The notes under the pieces were generated by a model, which was given only the letters and a program-made list of their open reading frames with translations, did not search any database and had not been told where the DNA came from. The position numbers were made by a program, and so were the translations under genes. This document shows, one piece after another, positions 9,344 to 18,319 of a stretch of 22,500 nucleotides of DNA. The stretch comes from Tubiluchus corallicola (Eukaryota > Priapulida > Priapulimorpha > Priapulimorphida > Tubiluchidae): contig JAQGDQ010001843.1 in assembly GCA_030141605.1 (NCBI GenBank), positions 1-22,500 of the forward strand, in the 5' to 3' direction. The first letter of the stretch is position 1, and the number at the start of each line of letters is the position of its first letter.

Positions 9344-10020
9344 TGGAAATAACATGTAAGCATCATGTTTTTCATGGATCCAAGGAAAAAGTAAATTTCT
9401 ATTCAAAAATCATGTTGCAAATTGAGGCATCTATGCCACTTTCAAATCCTTCCTCAATGAAAGAAAAGGTAATATGGCTTATGAAACCAGGATGAAAGGC
9501 TTTCCATTGTGATCACTCAGTTTTCCCTGTAGTCGCCCATCTTTTTAATAGAGGAATAATAACCAGTATCAGTAATTAGGTCGGGCGCTGCTTAACTGTC
9601 GTAGCCATGTATAGTGGTCATACTATGTGCGAAATGAACTATATGCCAAAGCCAAGCCAAGTGTGCGACATTTGCCACTACCAGCAGTTGCAATCGAGTA
9701 TTTATCTCGCAAATAACTGTAATAAAGTTATATTACGTTATATAAGGTTATAATATGGTGCTGGGTAATCAGAAAATACGAATGGAAATGGATTATTGAT
9801 TAAGAAGGTCCGCCATCCGTCTGTAGTATTTAAAACTTTGCCAGTTTGCAATTAACACCGTGAAATTAATTATTCAATGTTAACAACCATGACGTACAGT
9901 AAATGTAGCTTGAACTACTGCATACCGTATGAGAAACCATTCAAACCGCTTAATGCTTCAATATTTACTTGCCAGCCGTAAGGCAGATTTTCACTTAATA
10001 ATAAAACCTTCAAGGTCAAG
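9344..10020. other. AT-rich DNA without a gene
   Basis: I see no coding, RNA or repeat structure that can be supported. A GTTATATTACGTTATATAAG-type AT stretch lies at about 9726-9750. Confidence 0.4.
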
Positions 10021-10029
10021 TTCAATGTT

Positions 10030-10620
10030 AAACTTTGTTCCCAAGAAATCCGTTTCAGTCGTCAGTTGTTCGTCCATGTCATAGTGGTCATATTTGGACA
10101 TGCGTCCGTTTGCTTGTCCATGACTGTTAGTCTGTTGCGATGATGGTCAGTTATTGAGTGGCATGGTCAATCGATAGGACAGCCAGTCAACGAGAATATC
10201 GGTTATTCAATTTCTTAATTAATTAATCAATCAATCAGCTGTTCAATATATCAGTCAAGACTCAGCTAGTCAATCGGCTTGTCAGTCAGCCAGTCCTTCT
10301 GTTAGTCAGTCAGTCGGTCGGTCGGTCGTCGTCGTCGTCGTCGTCGTCGTCCAGTCAGTCAGTCAGTCAGTCAGTCAGTCAGTCAGTCAGTCAGTCAGTC
10401 AGTCAGTCAGTCAGTCAGTCAGTCAGTCAGTCAGTCAGTCAGTCAGTCAGTCAGTAATCAGTCAGTTAACTAGTTAGTTAACCATAATCAGTTCATGAAT
10501 CGGTCAATCAGCCAGTCAGTCAGTCGACTGTCATTTAGCTGCATATCAAGCTAATCAGCCATCAGCTAGCCAGCTTATCTAAGCAAGTATGCATCCAATC
10601 TCAACTGACCAATCAGCCAA
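10030..10620. repeat. CAGT/GTC simple-sequence region
   Basis: Loose CAGTCAGT-, CAATCAG- and GTCGGTCG-like sequence surrounds a perfect (GTC)n run at about 10327-10350 and a perfect (CAGT)n run at 10352-10455. Flanking sequence of the same flavour decays outward on both sides, as expected for an old tetranucleotide satellite with a recently expanded core. Confidence 0.9.
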
Positions 10621-10724
10621 CCAGCTAAGTAAACAATGACCATTTATGAGATCATCAATGGACATCAAGCCTTTTCCCCTGCCACATGAACACAGCAATA
10701 GCAAAGCGACTGCAATAGCAGCTG

Positions 10725-10835
10725 CTGTGACAGTAAAAATCAAAACAGCAGCAGCAGCAATAATAACACTAAGAACAACGCCAACAGCAGTAGTAATAAC
10801 AACAAGATCCACAACAACAACAGCAGTTTCATTAT
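10725..10835. repeat. CAG/AAT/AAC mixed triplet tract
   Basis: Interspersed CAG, AAT and AAC triplets keep short frames open on both strands (Thr- and Ala-rich on plus, Ala- and Val-rich on minus). No domain or start context supports a gene. Confidence 0.6.
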
Positions 10836-10949
10836 TGCTACGAGCTGCATTTGCAGATCTGTAATAAGTCTACTAAAATTATCACCACCTTAAAACTCAA
10901 CAAATACTGATCAAATTTCAAAATGTTTGAACCAGTGACTAGTGACCAT

Positions 10950-11875
10950 TTTTCTGACCAACAAACCAAGACCAACACAGTATAACCAACATACTGTGAC
11001 CAACATATTGTGACCAACGTATTGTGACTAAGCAACTTCTTGTGTCCAAAATAATGTGACCAACTTTTAGTGACTAACAATTTGTGACGAAACTATTGTG
11101 CTCAACATTCTGTGATCAACCTACTGTGGTCAACATAATTGGGCTAGACCTAATAAATTACGACCAACAAACTGTGACCAACCTGATATGACCAAACTAT
11201 TGTGATCAATATACTGTGACTAACATACCCTGACCAACGTAATATTACCAACATATTATGAACAACCTGCTGTGACCAACATATTACGACCAACATAGTA
11301 TTACCAACATACTGTGACCAACATACTGTGACCAACATATTGTGACAAACATACTGTGACCAACATAATATTACCAACATACTGTGACCAACATAATATT
11401 ACCAACATATTATGACCAACATACTGTGGCCAACATAATAGTACCAACATATTATGACCAACATACTGTGGCCAACATAATATTACCAACATATTATGAC
11501 CAACATACTATGACCAACATAATATTACCAACATATTATGACCAACATACTGTGACCAGCATATTATGACCAACATGTTACGACCGACATCCTGTGACCA
11601 ACATATTATGATCAACATATTGTGACTAACTAACTTCTTGTGTCCAGAATAATGTGATCAACTTTTTGTGACTCACAAACTATTGTGATCAACATTCTAT
11701 GACCAACATACTGCGATCAACATACTGTGACTAAGACATTATGAGCTACATACTATAACAAACATCCACAATGTGATCACAATATTGTGCCCAACATATT
11801 ATAATCAACATGCTGTGAACCAGCATACCGTGACAAACTTATTATGATCAACATATTGTGCCCAATATGCTGTAA
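10950..11875 (+). repeat. 14-bp minisatellite, about 1 kb
   Basis: The unit is ACCAACATACTGTG and variants, with a period of 14 bp across roughly 900 bp. Units decay toward both edges. In the centre, 11387-11554, units are arranged as four copies of a 42-bp trimer with ends AATATT, TATTATG and TACTGTG (AATAGT replaces AATATT in one copy and TACTATG replaces TACTGTG in another). Because three units make 42 bp, all frames read as 14-residue peptide repeats on both strands. These open frames (for example CWSQYVGHNMLV on the minus strand) are artefacts of the array. Confidence 0.95.
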
Positions 11876-12784
11876 TCAATTACAAATATTAAACACCTTG
11901 TAAATGCAGTCTAATGGAATTCACCCGATACTTTGATCAGTTGGCGTGAAGGCCCGATACTTTGATCAGGTGGCGTGAAGGGAACGATTAGTTTCGTCTT
12001 TCTTAATGCATGAGTTTGGCGACACCTGATTGGATGCATAAATTACCTTGCAAGAATTACGTTATTACAGATTGCTATTAAAAAGTAGATTTGTACTACA
12101 ATAAATGACTGGTATATTCCAATTCAACGTTTGTAGTCTATTGAACGTCATTTCCGTTAAATAATCAGGACATTTTACAATTTCGTGCTTAACTGATGAC
12201 TGCAATCAATGTACTTAAATGAGTTTGACAAATTGAACCATTTTAAGAAATTGAAATACCAATTTACTGTGCTCAATCTAATAAACTTCTCCATATAAAT
12301 AATCTATGGTTGTTAATTTTATTGTTCTAAATTTTGCTGAACACACGGTCGAGTTATAAATGAATCTAATTTTGCAGTTTATTAATTTATATAATATTCC
12401 ATTAGATTTATAAGAATTGGCATTAATTAAGCTAAACTGCGCGAAACTATTGGCTTACAACAATCTAAAATAATATAAAAATGATGTGTTTACTTAGATC
12501 GTAAGAATCAACAAAGCAAATTTACTATTTATCAATGTATCTAAAAATGTAACACTGACGTACTGTGAAACCACTTTTATCATTACTAAGGTAGTGAAGC
12601 CAGTTAACGTTTACCAACCAACAGATAACTGCCAGGTAAATGCAGATAAGCACAGGTGAGTGGCCGTGCAATAGCAGGCACTAAATATCCCAGTTTAGGA
12701 TGCAAAAACTGTTTCCTTTATTCACTTATACAAGGTATATAACCTTAAAGCATTACCATACACAATCTTAAATTGGAGGCAAAA
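11876..12784. other. AT-rich DNA with a 29-bp duplication
   Basis: No gene is seen. A 29-bp direct tandem repeat beginning CCCGATACTTTGATCAG lies at 11924-11952 and 11953-11981, with one clear mismatch. The remainder is unstructured AT-rich sequence. Confidence 0.5.
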
Positions 12785-13375
12785 ACAATCTGCTCGTTAA
12801 AATATTGAAAGGATACATACTTTTTTCAAAAGCGACTTCCATGGAAGAATTATTATCACACAAACACAATTTCACGTTCGCGCCACTAGCTCTTCGATGT
12901 AACATGCATTTTGCCATTCGCTAGTTAGACGGGCACTAGCTCCTAGATATCGGAAACCCATTGCAAAAAATCAGGTGCTGTACCTCTCAGTTCAGATGCG
13001 TTACTTTCTGACGAACTACACACGTTCGATTGCTCTTGCGCGAGCACAGCGATAAATTTGAAGTTTGAATTTTTATCTTAAAACTTGCATAGTTTTAGTA
13101 CAACACACTGAATAACTTACAGTAGTGCTGTATTTCAATTTTTGCTTTCGCAAATACGCGCAACATGCTCGTGGAATATTTTTGCTGTTGAGAATTATGT
13201 TAATTTGTGACATCATCAATAGTTGGTCTTGCCAGCTGTTACTGATCTATTATCTAAGTTTTTAATCTATTATTTAATTATCAGAAAAGCTTTTGCAGTA
13301 TCAATTGTTTTAAATATATTTTTATCGGATTTAAAAATGGGGTAATATATGAAAAATCATCCTGTCTTCCTTTAA
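12785..13375 (+). repeat. Dispersed repeat family, copy B
   Basis: This is the longest copy. It is collinear with the reverse complement of 451-985: AAAACAATCTGC and AAAATATTGAAAGG at the 5' end, TTACATGCATTT-like and GCTAGTTAGACG blocks, the exact 16-mer at 12979-12994, GAATTATGTTAATTTG, then the AT-rich 3' part ending in ATCCTGTCTTCCTTTAA at 13375. Neither strand has a long open frame. The exact shared 3' end with variable 5' extents would suit a retroposed element. Confidence 0.75.
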
Positions 13376-13785
13376 ACCTCGTGTTTGCTGTGCTTGCCTT
13401 TGAAGTGCCATTGTGCTTTCATTTCCTATTTTAGGAAGAAAGCTAATTATTCATAAATTATTCAGGAATCTCTATGGGCGGCGTTTAGTACGTTTACCCT
13501 AATCCCTTTGTCATGATTGCTCACTTGGCAATATTGTGATGGAACGTAATTTACAGAACTATCCCCCAGGGCGCAGCACATGTGATTACTGACTGGCGGT
13601 CGTGTACGCACGTTGCATAATAAAGGCAATAAAACCTTTGATTATTACAATTCGCAGTTTTTATTTCTTTCAAACTGCGTTCAGGAAACGTGACCGGAAA
13701 CTGTAAGAGAATCTGTACGAACATGTGATTCTCAAATGCTAAACTTGAATTAAAGGGAAAAGGAACGGGAGTACTAACGTCTAAA
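13376..13785. other. DNA without a supported gene
   Basis: Nothing convincing is seen. AATAAAGGCAATAAAA at about 13619-13634 resembles the polyadenylation-like tail at about 21050-21063, so a short retroelement 3' end may be buried here. Confidence 0.3.
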
Positions 13786-13792
13786 GTGTATC

Positions 13793-13885
13793 CTAAAAAC
13801 TTTCCATACCATGTTGCTTTCCACACCATACACCCAAAAAACTTTCCATACCATGTTGCTTTCCACACCATACACCCAAAAAACT
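13793..13885 (+). repeat. 42-bp tandem repeat, about 2.2 copies
   Basis: The unit contains AACTTTCCATACCATGTTGC followed by TTTCCACACCATACACCCAA, with a period of 42 bp. The copies are almost identical. The period is a multiple of three, which keeps short frames open on both strands without implying a gene. Confidence 0.9.
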
Positions 13886-14640
13886 TTCCATACCATCATA
13901 ACATAGTGGGTTTAAGTTTTGATGATTTTTTCCAGTATGCTTCAACCAATCACAACTTGCGTGGTCTCAACTTTAAACTGTTTACGTCTTTCTCGAGATT
14001 AAACGTTTGAAAATTTCCATTTGTTAACAGAGTTGTAAACCTTTTGAAATGCTCTGAATTCTCATCTTGTGCTCGCTACCTGTTTGTCGGTTTTCACTAA
14101 AAGATTAGCTAATGTTAATTCACTGCCCCATTGCAACTTTATCCGAAACATGTAACATTGTCATTGGCGTTATTGGCTCTCTCCAAATCGTATTATTGTA
14201 TAAAGCGTGATGTATATAGTATATAATTCATATTTAGATACATTTTATTAGGATCTTTTTAATGAGAGATATTCAATTTTAGTAAATTGTCTTTAGAAAT
14301 TTTATTTTTGTGCATTTTTTTATGTCTTATAGGATCAGCGTAAGTGCGCATGCGCCTGCTGATTCTTTCTTTTATACAATTTTAATATATGTAAAAATGT
14401 CAATAAAAATGTTATATCCATTCATTCATTCATTCATTTATTAGTGTTAAAAATACATACAATGCAAGAAAGAAATAAGACATACATACAATTTCAATTT
14501 GTGAAATATAATGACACTACAGACAAACAAAACCATTTCTAATAAAACAATAATTATTAAAATCTTCCTGCTAGTTATCTTAGTTATTTAAGTGAAAAGT
14601 TTAATGATTAGTATTTAAATAAATTGTCATATATTACATA
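13886..14640. other. AT-rich DNA with a (CATT)n run
   Basis: No gene is seen. A TGTCAATAAAAATG stretch followed by (CATT)n at about 14398-14441 looks like a retroelement-type 3' end on the plus strand, but no coding remnant is visible upstream. Confidence 0.35.
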
Positions 14641-14641
14641 G

Positions 14642-14663
14642 CATTGTGCTTACCTGTCTGAAA
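14642..14663 (+). repeat. Short dispersed motif, second copy
   Basis: CATTGTGCTTACCTGTCTGA and two further bases match 2768-2789 at all but two positions. The core TTACCTGTCTGAA also occurs on the minus strand at 3213-3236, inside the 3' UTR of the RTE-like relic. This suggests all three derive from one repeat family. Confidence 0.6.
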
Positions 14664-14718
14664 GACTAATAGGCTAAAGTTTGCAATTCCTCACACAGAG
14701 GAAATTAGTTCGTGAAGC

Positions 14719-14812
14719 GGATTATGATTAGGGTTAGGATTATGATTAGGGTTAGGATTATGGTTGGGGTTAGGGTTAGTGTTAGGTTTAAAGTTGGGGT
14801 TAGGGTATTTAA
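14719..14812 (+). repeat. Degenerate TTAGGG-like interstitial tract
   Basis: GATTAGGGTTAGGATTAT repeats change into GGTTAGGGTTAGTGTTAGG and GGGGTTAGGGTA. These are variants of the metazoan telomere unit TTAGGG. The tract is about 90 bp and imperfect, so it is an interstitial telomere-like repeat or a microsatellite, not a chromosome end. Confidence 0.65.
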
Positions 14813-15385
14813 ATTGTGTGGGGATTGTAAACTCCTTCCGGTTTAGATAACTGGAAAAGAAAATTCTCCATAATTCAAAATGTTCGCACCAACTGGAAAA
14901 ACGCGACTGTGTCACCTTCCCAGTGTTGACCTCTGATTCACGAAAAAGCGCAGTATTGATCTTATTGACAATATAAAGTACTTTGTATTTTTGCTTGGTT
15001 AGCGAAGAGTGTACTGCAGAATGCTTTCATTCTTTTTTCAAACTTTATTTAATGTTATCTAAACTTGTTTCAAACGACTTAGCCTTTAATATGTCTGCGC
15101 CTAACGTTCATCGCAGAAGTCTCAAGTTTTCTACAGCGTTACTGTTAACACAAGCTCTATACGCAATAAGACAGATATAGACTTTCAATACGATTTCCTA
15201 AGTTTTTTATTAAGAGTATTTTCTTGTCCTTTAAGTTTTTACTCTGCAGTTACTGTGAGATTCAGACAGGACTAACTCCTGTGTTGCAATTCCTTTCATG
15301 CCATCTGGAAACGATGTGCTTATTTATATTGAGCAAATTTGTCAATAATGCCGACGCCTGCTGTTAAATATTATTGACACGGGGC
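14813..15385. other. DNA without a supported gene
   Basis: Short frames exist but show no domain, codon-use or splice signal that I can support. Confidence 0.35.
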
Positions 15386-15397
15386 GGGAGGAATAGT

Positions 15398-15470
15398 CGC
15401 GTGCTTACCTTCACGTCCGAAGCTAAGCACTGCCAAGCTTGGTCAGTGAATGGATGGGATACAAACTTCA
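15398..15470 (+). ncRNA. 5S rRNA-derived segment (SINE head or pseudogene)
   Basis: The core at 15417-15462 aligns to the internal control region of eukaryotic 5S rRNA. CGAAGCTAAGCA (box A region) is followed after exactly ten bases by TGGTCAGTGAATGGATGGGA, matching the 5S box C sequence TGGTTAGTACTTGGATGGGA with conserved spacing. Upstream, CACGTCCGA matches the 5S GTCCGA region with about seven bases missing before GAAGC. The outer stem is not recognisable and the 3' part diverges after GGATGGGA. This is therefore not a functional 5S gene. It is either a pseudogene or the promoter head of a 5S-derived SINE (SINE3 class). Confidence 0.7.
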
Positions 15471-15729
15471 AACTCGTACTGGAAGATTTTATTCGTTACA
15501 CCGGTTTTGGCTGTTTACTTCGTATAAACGGGAGGTATACATTCATCCGAACATTACGAAGGCCTGTTAGTTCTGTCTTTCGTGGATTTCTATACACAAA
15601 CTCTCACAGCTTCATCATACAGACAATATTTTCTGCTGCAAATCTCAAATTTTCTTTTCTTCAGCCATCGAGATAATATACAAACGACACTGACTCCTGC
15701 TCATGGATGAAAATTGAATCAGAAGTACC
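15471..15729. other. Sequence between 5S-like and tRNA-like segments
   Basis: No gene is seen. If the 5S-like segment heads a SINE, this stretch would be its body, but I recognise no tail or second copy in the window. Confidence 0.3.
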
Positions 15730-15801
15730 AAAAAACTTGAGTTTCGAACCCGTGCTTCCTCGATTAGAGTTTGTCAGCTTAGTCCACTGAGCCAGTCAAT
15801 C
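15730..15801 (-). ncRNA. tRNA-like segment (SINE head or tRNA pseudogene)
   Basis: On the minus strand, TGGCTCAGTGGACTAAGC (15794-15777) is a good A box with D-arm geometry, and GGTTCGAAAC (15750-15741) is a B box. The distance from tRNA position 8 to position 52 is 44 bases, as in a canonical tRNA without a long variable arm. The acceptor and anticodon stems do not pair, and the loop position 33 T is missing, so it is not a working tRNA. The polymerase III promoter boxes are conserved while the fold is lost, which is typical of tRNA-derived SINE heads. Confidence 0.6.
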
Positions 15802-15829
15802 AACCTGGCTATCACTAGAGAATCTCCAG

Positions 15830-15896
15830 GTGACGTATGCGATCACGTCACGAGTCGTACTACGCACGCTATACGTTGGGACGCAATGACGTGATG
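15830..15896. promoter_or_regulatory. Cluster of TGACG/CGTCA cores
   Basis: GTGACGT at 15830-15836 and ACGTCAC at 15845-15851 form a 7-bp inverted repeat with an 8-base loop, and ATGACGTGAT follows at 15887-15896. TGACG is the half-site of CREB/ATF-type factors, but with no gene nearby a regulatory role is speculative. Confidence 0.2.
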
Positions 15897-15899
15897 GTT

Positions 15900-16305
15900 G
15901 ATTTATTTACTTTTATTTATTTCGTAATCTTCAGACTGCAATAGACGAGTGACAAGGCAGTTACAATGTGAAATAAAATAATAAAGGACTACTATAAAAA
16001 CAATGCAAATTAAAACAAAGTGATGATAATAATATAAATAGAATATTACAGTAAAAACACAAAGAATTAAAATAGCTGCTTACAAGTGTCTACTAAAAAG
16101 TAAAAATTTGCTAAAATCAACATGACATAGCCGTTTTGTAAATAATTCTTGGTTGCCAGCATTTACATTTGGAGCATCATTCACATGCGGTGGTAGTTTA
16201 TTCCATAAACCTCACTTTTGCTGAAGAAATGTTTAAAGCAATTAAGCGAGCTTTTTTTCACTTGTAATTTCAATTGGTGGCCCTTGTTGAGGTAACAAGT
16301 AGGGT
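15900..16305 (-). pseudogene. Decayed non-LTR retrotransposon 3' end
   Basis: The minus strand near 16208-16155 reads LWNKLPPHVNDAPNVNA, matching the WNxLP..V..A.s....F block at the C-terminus of many CR1- and L2-like reverse transcriptase ORFs. Upstream on that strand are in-frame stops. Downstream is AT-rich DNA ending in AAATAAATAAAAGTAAATAA near 15903, a polyadenylation-like tail. I read it as an old 5'-truncated copy; the clade is uncertain. Confidence 0.55.
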
Positions 16306-16640
16306 CTAGCGTGTGGCTACATGATAATCGTTATAGTGAAAAGCTTAAAACTAACTTGTTTAAACAAAGTGAATATGAAACTCTTCTTATGAAACCTGGC
16401 TTCATTAACAAAACGGATACCAGGGGCATCTTAACGATAAATTATTTATCTATTACCGGTGAGCGACGTGTTAAAATTGATGCTGAAAATTCGATTACTG
16501 GTTAGTTATGATTTATGGGTTTCCCTACTCGGAAGATGCGCAATTTTGTTGAAAATCTGCAGCTCACTGAGCTAATTAATCAAGAAGCGACAAGCCGCTG
16601 TGATGAGACAAAACGCTGGGCGAAAAGCTGACGGGAATAA
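16306..16640. other. DNA without a supported gene
   Basis: A short frame starting at 16311 shows no domain. Part of it may still be retroelement-derived, since it adjoins the minus-strand relic. Confidence 0.3.
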
Positions 16641-16643
16641 TGA

Positions 16644-16823
16644 ATTTCTGATTCTAGAGCTAGCATAGTTGTTAGTCCTGGAGGTTATGCTGACGGTGGT
16701 GGCGGTGGTGCAGCGGCTGGTGGTTTCGCCGGTGCAGCCACTGGTGGCGACGCTCGTGGTGGGGCTGGTGCAGCCGCTGCTGGTGGCAGTGAACAACATA
16801 CTGTTGTTTTAATTATCCCTTAA
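16644..16823 (+). CDS. Possible Gly/Ala-rich terminal exon
   Basis: A GC-rich island in AT-rich DNA is open for 59 codons with no ATG, ending in TAA at 16821-16823. The reading is strongly biased: a GGYADGGGGGAAAGG-like stretch, then more Gly/Ala runs, then EQHTVVLIIP. A modest acceptor-like sequence, TTTCTGATTCTAG (16645-16657), lies at its start and a CAATAAA at about 17007-17013 lies downstream. It could therefore be the last exon of a Gly/Ala-rich protein of the kind known among silks and shell-matrix proteins. It could equally be a decayed GGTGCN microsatellite. The minus strand is also open (Thr/Ser/Cys-rich), which weakens the case. Confidence 0.25.
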   Translation: MSDSRASIVVSPGGYADGGGGGAAAGGFAGAATGGDARGGAGAAAAGGSEQHTVVLIIP

Positions 16824-16835
16824 TTGTTTTAATAA

Positions 16836-16837
<2 letters not shown>

Positions 16838-16920
<83 letters not shown>
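16838..16920. repeat. (ATT)n microsatellite
   Basis: A nearly perfect run of ATT triplets of about 80 bp. Confidence 0.95.
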
Positions 16921-16922
<2 letters not shown>

Positions 16923-16924
16923 GT

Positions 16925-17200
16925 CAGAACCAACAACTATCATGTAACAATATATAACTATAATTAAATAACCACAACTGAAATAGCAACACGAACTTGT
17001 AGTTACGCAATAAACTACTCCAACAAATTAAATCACAGTACAAATATAACATTAAAATTTAAGAGGCTTATCTCTAAACACTAACTTATCTGTATTCAAG
17101 TAGCGCGCTGAGCCCAATGTTACTTGCCACTAGCTTGTCACAGCAGATAATTTATTATGATCAAATGTCCGATAGTCCACCAGATATAGTATTCCATCTA
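16925..17200. other. AT-rich spacer
   Basis: No gene is seen. A CAATAAAC at about 17007 is the only polyadenylation-like signal. Confidence 0.35.
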
Positions 17201-17204
17201 CAGT

Positions 17205-17950
17205 AACACAAGATGGTTGGTTGTGTTCCAGTAGCTCTTCACTAACAACCAAGATGTGTAGATACCACTACACAACCACTCGTCACTAACAACCAACATG
17301 GCTACCACCACACTATCACTCGTCACTAATACCCAACATAGCTACCACTACACTACCACTTGTCACTAACAACCAAGATGGGCACCACTGAACAACAATT
17401 CGTCCAGATCGTATCAGTTGTTTATAATAGGCCACATGAACAGCAACACAAGACGATTGTGTTCCCATAGCCTCACTAAAAAGCAAGATGGCTACCACTA
17501 CACAACCACTCGTTACTAACAAGCAAGATGGCTACCACTACACAACTGTTCGTCACTAACCACCATGATGACTACCACTACACAACCACTCGGTACTAAC
17601 AAGCAAGATGGCTACTACTACACAACCGTTCGTCACTAACTACCATGATGACTACCACTACACAACCACTCGTTACTAACTAGCAAGATGGCTACCACTA
17701 CACAACCACTCGTTACTAACAAGCAAGATGGCTACCACTACACAACCGTTCGCCACTATCCACCATGATGACTACCACTACACAACCACTCGTGACTAAC
17801 AAGCAACATGGCTACCACTACACAACCACTCGTTACTAACAAGCAAGATGGCTTCCACTACACAACCACTCGTTACTAACAAGCAAGATGGCTACCACTG
17901 CACAACCACTCGTCATTAACCACCATGATGACGACTACCACTGCAATCAA
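17205..17950 (+). repeat. 40-bp minisatellite with two unit types
   Basis: From 17521 to about 17950 units of exactly 40 bp follow each other. Type A starts AAGCAAGATGGCTACCACTA. Type B starts CACCATGATGACTACCACTA or a close variant. The order from 17521 is A B A B A A B A A A B. Early A units that precede a B end in GTTCGTCACTAAC-like sequence, while units that precede an A end in CACTCGTTACTAAC, so the unit end predicts the next unit type. An older, looser set with AACCAAGATGG-like units lies at 17247-17400. The non-repeat segment 17401-17480 partly echoes 17160-17245, which suggests an earlier block duplication. Confidence 0.9.
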
Positions 17951-18131
17951 CAACCAATGTAGGATGTTTTTAAATGCACGTAGTGTGCAAAGTCTTGAGT
18001 GTAGTGACAGTGGCAAAAATGTAAAGCGACAGCTACAGTGCTGTTGTCATTTATGGTGACAAATAGCACAGTGGAAGACATATTTACACTCTTCTGCTTT
18101 ATCCTGTTTAACTACTCTAGGAACAGCGCGA

Positions 18132-18161
18132 TGATGATGATGACGATGGCTATAGTGATGG

Positions 18162-18205
<44 letters not shown>

Positions 18206-18223
18206 GTAACGATGATGATGATA

Positions 18224-18256
<33 letters not shown>

Positions 18257-18313
18257 GTAACGATGATGATGATGATGATGGTAACGATGATGATGATAAT
18301 GATGATGATGGTA
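18132..18313. repeat. (GAT)n microsatellite
   Basis: About 180 bp of GAT triplets with regular GGTAAC interruptions. The open frame of mostly Met residues across it is an artefact. Confidence 0.95.
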
Positions 18314-18319
18314 CTAGAT

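Noticed and set aside
11150-11569. Repetitive peptide frames (CWSQYVGHNM-type and TNIILPTYYDQH-type)
   Set aside because: They are translations of the 14-bp minisatellite and occur in several frames on both strands.
15374-15676. 100-codon frame across the 5S-like segment
   Set aside because: It overlaps a non-coding RNA-derived sequence and shows no protein motif.
17247-17950. CRISPR-like regularly spaced repeat
   Set aside because: The 40-bp units are contiguous with no unique spacers, and the DNA is eukaryotic in character. It is a minisatellite.
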